Shown piece by piece: positions 1 to 8,915 of a DNA stretch of 36,593 nucleotides. Position 1 is the first letter of the stretch; each line of letters starts with the position of its first letter. The stretch spans positions 1 to 36,593 of the forward strand of contig CAOKRC010000018.1 in the NCBI GenBank assembly GCA_948471035.1. Reading direction: 5' to 3'. The position numbers and the translations under genes were made by a program. Origin of the DNA: an uncultured Clostridium sp. (GTDB taxonomy: Bacteria > Bacillota > Clostridia > TANB77 > CAG-508). Below the pieces are notes generated by a model. It did not search any database, was not told where the DNA came from, and worked only from the letters and a program-made list of their open reading frames with translations.

Positions 1-9
1 AAAAATATT

Positions 10-354
10 ATGAATATGTTTAATAATGCTAGTAACAATAATAATACCAATACTAACAATAGTAATAACAATTTTAGTTTCAATGACTTCTTTAACTTTA
101 ATAATTCTAATAATACAGATAATACTAATTCCTCTATGCCTAACTTCGATATAAATATGCTATTAAAAATGAAATCTATAATGGATAAAATGAATTCAGG
201 TAAAAATGATCCTCGTTCTAATCTGCTTCTTTCTCTAAAACCATATTTGAAAGAAAGTAGAAAAAACAAGGTTGAACAATATGTTCAATTATTTAATATG
301 ACTAAAGTAATTGATGTTTTTAACCAAGGTAGTGGTGGTGAGAGTTCAAAATGA
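10..354 (+). CDS. Asn-rich small protein, unknown function
   Basis: Encodes about 114 aa. The first 55 residues are Asn/Ser/Thr low-complexity sequence. The C-terminal half is ordinary and charged, with the segment NDPRSNLLLSLKPYLKESR around residues 66-84. I believe this segment resembles small clostridial proteins of unknown function, but I cannot name a family. The frame is open back to base 1, so the true start may lie upstream and the gene may be partial. The stop overlaps the start of the next gene by 4 nt (ATGA), so the two are probably translationally coupled. It contains no CGG codon. Confidence 0.6.
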   Translation: MNMFNNASNNNNTNTNNSNNNFSFNDFFNFNNSNNTDNTNSSMPNFDINMLLKMKSIMDKMNSGKNDPRSNLLLSLKPYLKESRKNKVEQYVQLFNMTKVIDVFNQGSGGESSK

Positions 355-770
355 TGTTTCACTTTCCTTATTTTAATATTCCATATAATAATAGATATTC
401 AAGGTATGGATATAGGTATCCATATTATTCATATGGAAATATCAATTCTTCTATAAATTCGAACACTACTTCTTTATTACATAATACTAGCTCTATACAT
501 AATAGAGATAATGGTTCGTATAATTATAACTCTAATAATACTAATAATTATGTTGATACTATTGATAATAAAAATTATGCTAATAATAAAAATTATACTA
601 ATAATAAAAATGAAGATAATGTTATCAATGATTCTCCTTTGTTCCAATTGTTTGGAATAAATTTATATTTTGATGATATTTTGCTTATTTGCTTGATTTG
701 GTTTTTATATAATGAGGGGGTTAAAGATGAAGAATTGTTTATTGCTCTAATTTTATTACTGCTTAGCTAA
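351..770 (+). CDS. Asn/Tyr-rich protein with hydrophobic C-terminus
   Basis: Encodes 139 aa. The N-terminal third is rich in Tyr, Arg and Phe, and the middle is Asn-rich with a repeated YANNKNYTNNKN-type unit. The last 45 residues form one conserved-looking segment, LFGINLYFDDILLICLIWF, followed by an acidic turn and a second hydrophobic stretch ending LILLLLS. Such tails occur in small clostridial proteins that I associate with sporulation, but this is recollection and not proof. It follows the previous Asn-rich gene with a 4-nt overlap. ATG at 351 or 354 could both serve as start. Confidence 0.6.
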   Translation: MMFHFPYFNIPYNNRYSRYGYRYPYYSYGNINSSINSNTTSLLHNTSSIHNRDNGSYNYNSNNTNNYVDTIDNKNYANNKNYTNNKNEDNVINDSPLFQLFGINLYFDDILLICLIWFLYNEGVKDEELFIALILLLLS

Positions 771-865
771 AATTCGATGGATGGTTTTTACAGCATTAAT
801 TTGTATAAATATATTAGTTATTGACTGAACATTAACTTCTAATATAATTTCATAAAATTTAAAAT

Positions 866-894
866 TTGACATATAATAAAACAGATGTTATAAT
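866..894 (+). promoter_or_regulatory. Consensus promoter of the short + strand RNA
   Basis: TTGACA (866-871), 17-bp spacer, TATAAT (889-894): a perfect sigma-A consensus. No protein gene follows. The only downstream object is a short region ending in the bidirectional hairpin at 935-973. Confidence 0.8.
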
Positions 895-900
895 GGCATC

Positions 901-975
901 AAGACGTCGATAAGCAATTCAAGTAAACAATTTAAAAAAGACTAGAAGCCACCAAAGCTTTTCTAGTCTTTTTCC
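901..975 (+). ncRNA. Candidate antisense antitoxin RNA, about 75 nt (Fst/par RNA II-like)
   Basis: A transcript from the promoter at 866-894 would begin near 901 and end after the hairpin at 935-973, giving about 75 nt with no credible ORF. Its bases 913-930 read AGCAATTCAAGTAAACAA. The same two blocks, AGCAATTC and AAGTAAACAA, recur at 1035-1042 and 1047-1056 separated by 4 nt. There they are the complement of the start region of the small minus-strand ORF at 980-1048. The RNA can therefore pair with the convergent mRNA at its translation start and at the shared terminator. This is the plan of the pAD1 par (Fst) system; its function here is inferred. Confidence 0.55.
935..973. terminator. 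Bidirectional intrinsic terminator
   Basis: A perfect 13-bp stem, AAAAAGACTAGAA paired with TTCTAGTCTTTTT, around a 13-nt loop. It has A-runs and T-runs suitable for termination from both sides, and is shared by the convergent RNAs of the 866-1121 locus. Confidence 0.85.
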
Positions 976-979
976 TTAT

Positions 980-1048
980 TTAATCCCCTAAATGCTTTAC
1001 AATTAAGTAAATCAAATAAAGTTTCAACAGTTTTAGCAATTCTTTCAA
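980..1048 (-). CDS. Candidate 22-aa hydrophobic toxin peptide
   Basis: The ORF starts at TTG 1048, 11 nt after a strong AAAGGAGG, and encodes a Leu-rich amphipathic 22-mer beginning MKELLKLLKLYLIYLIV. It is expressed from its own consensus promoter (1093-1121) and ends just before the bidirectional terminator. The 5' leader can fold CCTTTCT onto AGAAAGG, partly masking the ribosome site, as known for fst mRNA. The antisense RNA from 901-975 matches the start-codon region. A second frame across the same bases is open to the terminator but lacks a normal start. The coding call is tentative because of the TTG start and the very small size. Confidence 0.4.
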   Translation of the reverse strand: MKELLKLLKLYLIYLIVKHLGD

Positions 1049-1092
1049 GTAAACAACAACCTCCTTTCTACCTTTTGGAGAAAGGTATTATT

Positions 1093-1121
1093 AATATAGT
1101 AAATGTTTACAATTTTGTCAA
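1093..1121 (-). promoter_or_regulatory. Promoter of the candidate toxin mRNA
   Basis: On the minus strand, TTGACA (1121-1116), 17-bp spacer, TATATT (1098-1093). It faces the + strand promoter at 866-894, and the two transcripts converge on the hairpin at 935-973. Confidence 0.7.
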
Positions 1122-1135
1122 TATGTTGCAAAAAT

Positions 1136-1744
1136 TTATTCCAATACTATCTCATTTTCTTGTACATATGCATATGTTTTTATTTGTTCTTCGTCTTCTT
1201 TTTCTAATTCTTTTACTATATTTGCAATTCTAATTTGTGGTGATTCTATCTTCATTGCTGATATCATTGCTTTTTTATTTCCTTTTGCTCCAGCATGTGC
1301 TACACCTCTTAAATTTCCAAGTATAGCTATATTTTCTCCTGCTACAATTTCTGCACCTGCATTTACGTCTCCTATAACCACTATACTTCCTTCATATTCT
1401 AGTTTCATTCCAGAACGCAATGAACCTCTATGGAATTTTGTTTCTGAAGATTTTATTTCTTCAGAAAATGCTTTTCTTATACCATGTAATCCTAGTACTT
1501 CTGGACTATCAAATTCAATTTGTACTTCAATATCTTTCCTAATTATTTCCCTTATTTTATCCATTTCTGCATTTTTTAAAACTTTTCCTGTTACAAATAT
1601 TGGTGTTTTCTCATCTTGGTATAATTTTTTAAGCTCTGGTATTTTTTCTTTTAAACATTCTTCTATTTCATTATTTTGTGCTTGTTCGCTAATTTTTAAG
1701 GTTATTTCTTCTTTTCCTAATACAATATTTACACAATTATTCAT
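1136..1744 (-). CDS. minC: Septum site-determining protein MinC
   Basis: Encodes 202 aa, in the usual MinC range. It inhibits FtsZ assembly away from midcell. The N-terminal domain (about 1-95) is followed by the Gly-rich beta-helix dimerisation domain (about 105-180), recognisable by RSGMKLEYEGSIVVIGDVN, GAEIVAGENIAILGNLRG and VAHAGA. It is the last gene of the shape/division cluster after mrdA. minD and minE, usually next, are not here: downstream lie the toxin-antitoxin-like locus and + strand genes. Either minD/E are elsewhere or MinC works with another partner. The mrdA-minC gap holds an inverted-repeat element. It has no CGG triplet. Confidence 0.9.
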   Translation of the reverse strand: MNNCVNIVLGKEEITLKISEQAQNNEIEECLKEKIPELKKLYQDEKTPIFVTGKVLKNAEMDKIREIIRKDIEVQIEFDSPEVLGLHGIRKAFSEEIKSSETKFHRGSLRSGMKLEYEGSIVVIGDVNAGAEIVAGENIAILGNLRGVAHAGAKGNKKAMISAMKIESPQIRIANIVKELEKEDEEQIKTYAYVQENEIVLE

Positions 1745-1808
1745 TTCGTTTCCTTCTTTCTTTTTTATATATATTAAATGTTACAATTTACAGCCATTTA
1801 TAGTACAA

Positions 1809-1886
1809 AGTAGCGACACGTGAATGTAACACTTTTTGTTTTTCTAACTTTGAGAGAAAAACAAAAACGTCCTACATTCAGCAAGA
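1809..1886 (+). repeat. MITE-like inverted repeat, copy 1
   Basis: Begins AGTAGCGACACGTGAATGTA and ends TACATTCAGCAAGAT. Between these is a hairpin whose arms carry TTTTTGTTTTTC and GAAAAACAAAAA. The same element occurs in the opposite orientation at 31541-31623 with the same outer sequences. Both copies lie in gaps inside cell-wall gene pairs. Confidence 0.75.
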
Positions 1887-1934
1887 TTGAACAGATTTTA
1901 AGATGTAACTGTAAATAGTAACAATATAATACAT

Positions 1935-4043
1935 TTAATTTTGTATTTCTGTAGTTGGTATTGCATTTGTATTTTCTTCTACATTGTTTGCATTCATTCC
2001 AAAATATTCTGCCATTACATCGCGTGCCGCTTCTGCTGTATAACTTCCAGAACCTCCTCGTTCTACTAATATTACTACTGCTATTTCTGGATCATCAAAT
2101 GGTGCAAATCCTACAAACCATGCATGAGCATATGCTACTTTGCCTCCAACTTCTACCTGTGCTGAACCCGTTTTTCCACCTACTGTTATATTAAAGTCTT
2201 TAAAATATCTATATGCTGTTCCTCCAGATTCACTTGTAACATCTCTCATTCCTTCTAGGACAGTTTTTAAGTTATCTGGATTTATTGTTATTCCATCGTC
2301 TTCATTTGTTATTCCTAGTTTTTCATTGAAATAACTTTCATATTCCTCTTTTGGTATTTCTATTCCATCTACTTGTTGTATTGATTTTATTAATGTAGGC
2401 TTTAGACTTTTTCCTCCATTAGCAAGCATGCTTGTATATTTTGCCATCTGTATTGGTGTATATTGATTGTTTAATTGTCCTATTGCTGATTGTATAGTAT
2501 TTCCTGGATTCCAAGTCTGTCCTTCTGTTCTTTCATTTAATCTTCCTGTTGCTTCTCCAATAAGCTCTATTCCTGTTTTTTTGCCTAATCCAAAGTGCTT
2601 TGTATACTTTGCCAAGTTATCTATTCCCACTCTTCTTCCTGTTTCATAGAAGAAATAGTTACATGAATGTTGTATTGCAGATGTTACATTTAAATAGCCA
2701 TGTCCGTCCTGCTTTCCAACACGTTGGTTGGTAATCTTTGTAATACGTATAACGCCATGTATCATTTATTTTAGTGTTTTTATCTATTGCCCCTGTTTCA
2801 AGTCCTGCTACTGCTGTTACCATTTTATATATTGAACCTGGTGGATATATCTCACTTATTGCTCTATTTTTCATATTACTGTCTTTATATATCTCCCAAG
2901 TTTCAGAGTCTATTCCAAATGTAAATTTTGATGGGTCATAATCTGGGTTGCTTGCAAGTGCTAATATTTCCCCTGTTTTTACATTCATTATAACCATTGC
3001 TCCACCCGTTGCTTCATATGCTGTTCCAAATTTTCCACTTCGTATATTTTCTATGCTATTTGCAAGTGCCTTTTCTGTTACTTCTTGAAGTGATGCATCT
3101 ATTGTTAAAATCACATCCGCTCCGTCCGAATTGCTGGTTCACCGTATATATTCATCTGTTATTGTTCCATCTACTGCCATATCTATTTGTTTTATTCCGA
3201 TCTGTTCCTTTTAGATATTTTTCTGCTATTCTTTCTATTCCTGATTTTCCGTAATAATCTGTTAAAGTATATCCATTATCTTTCTCATTTTTATATTCAT
3301 CTTCTGATATTTTCGAAGTATATCCTAAAATGTGTGATGCTAAATTTCCTTTTGTATACCCTCTAACTGGTATTTCTGTTATACTAATTCCTGGAAATAG
3401 GTCATTTTGTTCGCTTATTATATGTACACATTCTAAGGAAATATTTTGTGCTATGGTTACAGATTTTGTTGAACTATAACCTTCCCCGAGATATTTGATA
3501 ACGCATTGCTATTATTTTTCTTGCTTCTTCTATATTATCATTTTTAATTTCATATTTTTCTTTAAATTTATAGAATGCTTCTTCTGCTGTTAAATTTTCA
3601 TCTAATTTGTTTGCTTTTTTCCAACTTTTTTCTCTTTCCTCATTATTGTATGTGAAAGTAAATGGGTTTATTTTTATTGGAAAATTATCTATATATCTAC
3701 TGTTATTTTTTTCTAATACATTTGCTACTCGTAATATTGTTTCATTTAGGGTATCTGTATCTATTTTACTTTTATATATTTCTAGGTTATTGCTTGTCCC
3801 AGTTCCTGCAAGTATTGTTCCACTACTGTCTCTAATGTTTCCTCTTGCTGCTTTTAATACACTTTCTCGTGTTAATCTTGTGTTTGAAGTTTCTAAGTAT
3901 TCATTTCCATGCACTATTTGGAGATTGAAAAGTTGAACAAGCAATATAATGCCTATACAGTAGGTTAATACTATAATTATGTTATATCTGATTTTAAAAT
4001 TTATAGGTTTATCTTTCTTTTTCAAGCTTGTCTCTCCTTTCAA
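1935..4043 (-). CDS. mrdA: Penicillin-binding protein 2 (elongation transpeptidase), six CGG +1 sites
   Basis: PBP2, the peptidoglycan transpeptidase of the rod-shape complex. Read conventionally it falls into several frames. Reading each in-frame CGGN as one Gly gives a single 700-aa protein. It has an N-terminal membrane segment (about 16-40) and a dimerisation domain. The transpeptidase domain carries SIYK (Ser402), SCN (458-460) and KTG (622-624). Recoded glycines fall at about residues 186, 282, 300, 305, 306 and 445 (extra bases at 3488, 3199, 3144, 3128, 3124 and 2706). The conserved KAGGHG-LNV motif needs the last one. The length minus six bases is divisible by three, and every site falls exactly on a codon boundary. 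It follows mreD and precedes minC. Decay is unlikely because all motifs are intact. Confidence 0.9.
2704..2706 (-). other. CGG +1 recoding site 6 of mrdA
   Basis: The codons read GCA GGA CGG ACA. Skipping the C gives GCA GGA GGA CAT GGC, restoring AGGHG of the PBP2 motif that precedes SxN. Confidence 0.85.
3122..3128 (-). other. Tandem CGG +1 recoding sites 4 and 5 of mrdA
   Basis: The coding strand reads ATT CGGA CGGA GCG GAT GTG. Two four-base units in a row give Ile-Gly-Gly-Ala-Asp-Val and lead into ILTID. The following GCG GAT contains CGG out of frame and needs no correction. Confidence 0.85.
3142..3144 (-). other. CGG +1 recoding site 3 of mrdA
   Basis: GAA TAT ATA CGG TGA would stop at once. 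Skipping the C gives ATA GGT GAA CCA GCA, the GEPA motif of PBP2. Confidence 0.85.
3197..3199 (-). other. CGG +1 recoding site 2 of mrdA
   Basis: ACA GAT CGG AAT becomes ACA GAT GGA ATA AAA CAA, giving GTDGIKQIDMAVDG. Confidence 0.85.
3486..3488 (-). other. CGG +1 recoding site 1 of mrdA
   Basis: ATA TCT CGG GGA AGG TTA TAG would stop. Skipping the C gives TCT GGG GAA GGT TAT AGT, which continues PBP2. An extra G in the G-run would restore frame equally well here, so this site is less clear-cut taken alone. Confidence 0.75.
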
Positions 4044-4101
4044 AATTCGAATAATTTTTTACTCTTCACTTTTCGTTCGACATCCACTTCCAATGGTTTA
4101 A

Positions 4102-4635
4102 TTAGTAATACCTTGTTAAGATTTGTTTTCCTTTGAAGGCTTCTTCTATATAATATCCTGCTTTTTCTATTAGTGGATATAGTATTGTTATCAGTATTAC
4201 ATTATATAAGATTTCTATTAATAGTATTTTTATAAATGGTAACATTTCTATATTTATTGATACTATTATATAATTTAATAATATCGAGCCTATTTCATAT
4301 ATAGCTGTTGATAGTATTGTCATTAGAATTATTGTCATTCTACTATCCTTTGAAAAGTTTTTGTCTAGTATTCCTGCTATTATTCCTACTATTCCTAACA
4401 TTATAGCTGATATTCCTATTTTTTTACTTGCAAAAAAGTCTAGTAGGATTCCTAAAAATATGCCCATTGGCACACCTACTCTTTTTCCTCCAAATAGCCC
4501 CAAAAATAGTATAAGTATTACAAATAAGTTTGGTGATATTCCTTTAATTGTAAACCAGCTAAAGAAGTTTATCTGTAAGAAATATAATATTAAAAATATA
4601 AATATTGTTGTAATTATTATAATCGCATTTTTCAT
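4102..4635 (-). CDS. mreD: Rod shape-determining protein MreD
   Basis: Encodes 177 aa, almost wholly hydrophobic with about five transmembrane segments, as in MreD. It sits between mreC and mrdA, the canonical order. Motifs include ISPNLFVILILFLGLFGG and a Gly-rich GIFLGILLDFFA helix. It scaffolds the elongasome in the membrane with MreC, PBP2 and RodA. The ATG at 4635 lies 13 nt after the recoded stop of mreC and its AAGGAG overlaps the mreC end. Conventional translation of mreC would miss this coupling. It has no CGG triplet. Confidence 0.88.
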   Translation of the reverse strand: MKNAIIIITTIFIFLILYFLQINFFSWFTIKGISPNLFVILILFLGLFGGKRVGVPMGIFLGILLDFFASKKIGISAIMLGIVGIIAGILDKNFSKDSRMTIILMTILSTAIYEIGSILLNYIIVSINIEMLPFIKILLIEILYNVILITILYPLIEKAGYYIEEAFKGKQILTRYY

Positions 4636-4647
4636 TTTTAACTCCTT

Positions 4648-5458
4648 CTATTTTATAATTACAAGTACTGTTTCTACTTTATTAAAGTCCACTGCTGGTT
4701 CTATATATGCTACTCTATCTACTATATTTTTCGTATTTTCTATTTTCTTTATTGTTCCTATTTTTATTCCTTTTGGATATATCCCTCCCATTCCGTGAGG
4801 TTTCTATTGTATCTCCCTGTACTAAATTAGCTGTCGGACTAATATAACTTGCTTTTAAATTTTCCCCTTCTAATGTTCCCTTTAATATTATATTATCTCT
4901 TGAACTTGTCATTGTTGCACTTACTGTGCTTCCAGTATCTATTATTGTTTGTACTTTTGCAGTATGGTCTGTTGTTTGTATTATATGTCCAACTAAACCT
5001 TTTTCAGATATTACTGTCATATTTTGCTTAAGTCCATCTTTTGAACCTAAGTTTATTACAAAAATTTTACTATAATTGCTTATATCTTTGCTTATTATAT
5101 ATGCTGGTTTTGTTTCATAGTTTGAATAGGCTTCTGATAAATTTAGATATTCTCTTAATGTTGTGTTTTCTGCTTTTATTATTTCTAATTCCCTTAATGT
5201 GGTTTCGAGTTCAGTGTTTTTCTTTTTTAGTTCTTCGTTTTCTTGTTGTAGTTTGCTAATGTCTGTAAAGAATGTATTGTTGCCTGTTATTCTATTTTTC
5301 AAATAGGTAAGTCCATTTTGTATTGGCATTACTATTGTAGAAACTGCATTTTCTATGTATGATAAATTTTCTACATTCATGTTTGATATGAATACTAAAA
5401 TGATTAATATTATAATTGTTATTATTATACCTACAATGCTTGTTTTCTTCTTATACAT
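4648..5458 (-). CDS. mreC: Rod shape-determining protein MreC, one CGG +1 site
   Basis: Encodes 269 aa after recoding. It has a short cytoplasmic end, one membrane helix (about 9-28), a coiled coil (about 65-110, QQENEELKKKNTELE) and the extracytoplasmic beta-barrel domain of MreC (from about 120, with VGHIIQTTDHTAKVQTIID). Conventional reading breaks at Gly222 of the conserved TSGMGGIYPKGI motif. Removing the C at 4795 restores the motif and extends the protein to the stop at 4648. The operon order mreB-mreC-mreD is canonical. Confidence 0.9.
4793..4795 (-). other. CGG +1 recoding site of mreC
   Basis: ACC TCA CGG AAT GGG becomes ACC TCA GGA ATG GGA GGG ATA TAT, i.e. TSGMGGIY, a conserved MreC motif. 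Confidence 0.88.
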
Positions 5459-5553
5459 TCTTTACCTCCTTTTCAAAATTTGAAGAATTTTATACTCTTT
5501 GCTTTTTATCATTAATTTTTGTCTTTTGTAGTTCGCTTCTTCAAAAAAACCAT

Positions 5554-6592
<1,039 letters not shown>

Positions 6593-6650
6593 TTACCATT
6601 CCTTTCACTTTATAAATGTTCTATTTTTTATAACCTAATGTTAGTTTTTC

Positions 6651-7406
6651 TTAATTATTCAAATTTATTCCTTTAAATCCTATTTGTCCTATATTATTTA
6701 TTTTTGAGGTATCTTTCTTTCGACATTTATATATGCTGGAAAACGCATTATTTCCTATTATTACATGGTCTACTAGCTGTATTCCTAAAATATCTGCTGC
6801 TTCATATATTCTATCTGTCATTCTATCGTCTTCTTCACTTGGAGTTGGATCTCCACTTGGATGATTATGTACAAGAATTATCTTTTGTGCTCCTATTTGT
6901 ATTGGCTCTCTTAATATTATTTTAGGCTCTATGTTTGCAAAATTTCCTCCTCCTAATGCTATATCTACTATTCTAATTAGTATGTTTTTTGAATTTAACA
7001 TTAAGAGTTTTGCAATTTCTCTTTTTTCATTTTTTAATTCTTCCATTAATAATTTTGCTACATCATTTGTATTTTTTAGTACTATTTTCATTGAATTAAC
7101 TGGTTTAGACATTCTTTTTGCAAGTTCACAAGTAGCTACGATTTGCATTGCTTTTACTTTTCCTATTCCTTTTATGTTTGTTAATTCTTCTGTTGAAAGT
7201 TCTTGTAAAAAATTTAACTTTTTTTCTTTGTTAATTCCTTTTATGTTCAATATTTTTTGTGCAAGTGCAACTGATGAGTCTTCTTTTGTTCCACATTTTA
7301 TTATTATTGCTAATAATTCTGCATTTGAGAGCATACTTGCTCCATACATTTCTAATTTTTCATAAGGTCTTTCACTTTCTGGGAGTTCTTTCATTTTTAT
7401 TGACAT
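6651..7406 (-). CDS. radC: RadC family JAMM-domain protein
   Basis: Encodes 251 aa. An N-terminal helix-hairpin-helix (TNIKGIGKVKAMQI, about 76-89) is followed by an MPN/JAMM domain with the zinc motif HNHPSGDPTPSEED (180-193). Its molecular role is unsettled; the family is named for DNA repair but is often found in mobile or shape-gene contexts. It lies immediately upstream of mreB, the usual firmicute position. maf, often between DUF4321 and radC, is absent. Intact, no CGG. Confidence 0.9.
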   Translation of the reverse strand: MSIKMKELPESERPYEKLEMYGASMLSNAELLAIIIKCGTKEDSSVALAQKILNIKGINKEKKLNFLQELSTEELTNIKGIGKVKAMQIVATCELAKRMSKPVNSMKIVLKNTNDVAKLLMEELKNEKREIAKLLMLNSKNILIRIVDIALGGGNFANIEPKIILREPIQIGAQKIILVHNHPSGDPTPSEEDDRMTDRIYEAADILGIQLVDHVIIGNNAFSSIYKCRKKDTSKINNIGQIGFKGINLNN

Positions 7407-7498
7407 AGTTTATTCCTTTCTTTTCCCCCAAATTTTATTTCTTCCCTTATTTTTGTACTTGATTGTTTGTATCTACGCTTGTTACTACAATACTGATT

Positions 7499-7756
7499 TT
7501 ACACTTTTCTGTATATAAATATTGCTATTGCCATTCCTATTATGCTTGCTATATTTATTTTTAGAGTTAATCCAAATGTTAATTTTATTATGTTTAAATC
7601 TAATACCACTGGGCTTGATAATCCAAATTCTTGTCCATATGATAACCACCATAGAAAGTCTACTTTTGATGCTAGTTCTCCTAATAATCCTCCTATTACT
7701 AATCCTGATAGTATAAATACAATTAAAATCCATATATTTTTATCTCTTGTAGCCAT
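7499..7756 (-). CDS. DUF4321 family small membrane protein
   Basis: Encodes 85 aa with two predicted membrane helices (about 8-26 and 58-80) separated by a loop. The N-terminus is MATRDKNIWILIVFILSGL with a GGLLGELA turn. I place it in DUF4321 from its position at the head of the radC-mre cluster and its topology. Function unknown. The ATG at 7756 is preceded by GGGAGG. It is probably the first gene of the shape operon. Confidence 0.7.
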   Translation of the reverse strand: MATRDKNIWILIVFILSGLVIGGLLGELASKVDFLWWLSYGQEFGLSSPVVLDLNIIKLTFGLTLKINIASIIGMAIAIFIYRKV

Positions 7757-8134
7757 TTTTTCCTCCCTTTTCGATGTTAAAAGTTTAAAACTTACAGCTT
7801 ACAGTTAAAATTCAAGTAATTATTTTTAGATATTTTCTTAAACTTTTATCATAGAACTTCTACTTTCTAATTTCTAACTTCTAATACTAACCATTATATA
7901 TGCATATATCTTTTTTTTCAAGAATATACTGGTAATTTTTTTTATTTTTTTATAGTTTTTTCTTTTATTTTTTTCTCGTTTATGTTATTATTTTAGTACA
8001 TTTTTTTAAATTTATTAATATACTATTACTGGAAATTTTTTATTCTGTTTGCTAATTACCAAAAATTGTTCATTTAAAAATATTAATTTTAGTAGTATAA
8101 TTAATTTATAAAGGTTTTGGAGGTAATTATATAT
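7757..8134. other. AT-rich divergent intergenic region
   Basis: About 378 bp between the divergent DUF4321/mre operon and mecA. It is extremely AT-rich. I see no ORF, hairpin terminator or known riboswitch. A TATAAT at 8096-8101 could serve mecA, but I see no good -35 at the right spacing. Confidence 0.5.
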
Positions 8135-8761
8135 ATGAAAATTGAAAAACTTACTGATAATAAGATTAAAATAACTTTAAATTTAACTGATTTAGAAGAA
8201 AATCATATTGATTTGCATACTTTTATGTCTAATTCTATTGAATCTCAAAAAATTTTTTTAGATATGCTAGATAAGGCTGAAAAAGAAGTTGGTTTTGTTA
8301 CAGATGATTATAAAGTTATGATTGAAGCACTTTTTATGTCTAATGGCAATTTTGTTCTTACTGTTACAAGGTTTGAACCTGAGAAAGCTAATTCTATATA
8401 TAAAAAGAAGAAAGTTAGTATAAAAAGAAAAATTTGTGAAATTGATACAAAAAAAGCTATATATTGTTTTAATACTTTTGATGAATATTGTAGTTTTTGT
8501 ACTTTTTTAAATAATAGTATTTTAAAATATATGGATGATTTTGCAGAAAATATATCTTTATTTGAGTATAATTCTAAATACTATTTAGTGATTTCTAATA
8601 TACATATTAATTCGGATCTATTAAAAACCTTTTGTTCTTCTATTACAGAGTTTGCTCGTTTTATAGAAGATGCTTATTTGTTTGAAAATAAATTATTGGA
8701 ATACGGAAATTTAATTATGAAAGATTTTGCTATTAATACTTGTATACAACATTTTTGCTAG
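8135..8761 (+). CDS. mecA: ClpC adaptor protein MecA
   Basis: Encodes 208 aa. MecA-type adaptors target substrates to the ClpCP protease. The N-terminal domain begins MKIEKLTDNKIKITLNLTD and continues with DLHTFMSNSIESQKIFLDML, both typical of MecA. A low-complexity linker (about 85-105) leads to the ClpC-binding C-terminal domain. I chose ATG 8135, 11 nt after GGAGG; the upstream in-frame ATG at 8117 would overlap the ribosome site. Monocistronic and followed by a terminator. Its CGG trinucleotides (TCG GAT, TAC GGA) are out of frame and harmless. Confidence 0.88.
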   Translation: MKIEKLTDNKIKITLNLTDLEENHIDLHTFMSNSIESQKIFLDMLDKAEKEVGFVTDDYKVMIEALFMSNGNFVLTVTRFEPEKANSIYKKKKVSIKRKICEIDTKKAIYCFNTFDEYCSFCTFLNNSILKYMDDFAENISLFEYNSKYYLVISNIHINSDLLKTFCSSITEFARFIEDAYLFENKLLEYGNLIMKDFAINTCIQHFC

Positions 8762-8782
8762 AGATTAATACTAGACAACATC

Positions 8783-8804
8783 AGGCAGACTAAAGTGTCT
8801 GCCT
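8783..8804 (+). terminator. Terminator after mecA
   Basis: AGGCAGAC stem paired with GTCTGCCT around a 6-nt loop, followed by TTTGT. Confidence 0.7.
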
Positions 8805-8880
8805 TTGTAATTATATTTTATAATCTATAGAATTTAATGTCTTTATTAACTCTCTCATTTATTATTTGTATATACACAAA

Positions 8881-8907
8881 ATGGGATTGATAAAACATCA
8901 ATCCCAT
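8881..8907. terminator. Bidirectional terminator between mecA and the M23 gene
   Basis: ATGGGATTGAT paired with ATCAATCCCAT, flanked by AAA and TTTT. It serves mainly the minus-strand M23 gene that ends at 8916. Confidence 0.8.
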
Positions 8908-8915
8908 TTTATTCT

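Noticed and set aside
771-865. Riboswitch or T-box leaders in the larger gaps (771-865, 7757-8134, 29656-30112)
   Set aside because: I saw no T-box, SAM, TPP or other known core motif, only AT-rich sequence and simple hairpins.
955-1061. Alternative frame through the first toxin-like mRNA ending in the terminator (...KTVETLFDLLNCKAF...)
   Set aside because: It reads like protein but has no ATG, GTG or TTG after its upstream stop, and ATT would be too far from the ribosome site. Kept only as an alternative.
1935-2765. Separate genes beginning at internal ATG/GTG codons after each break (e.g. 2765, 3114, 6042, 12424, 20411, 22937, 31216)
   Set aside because: They lack ribosome sites and begin in the middle of conserved domains. 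They are continuations of the upstream genes.
1935-4043. mrdA, mreB, mreC, pcrA and the other split genes as pseudogenes
   Set aside because: All disruptions are one kind (in-frame CGG), motifs elsewhere are intact, and there are no internal stops or deletions of other kinds. Several of the genes are essential for rod shape or replication.
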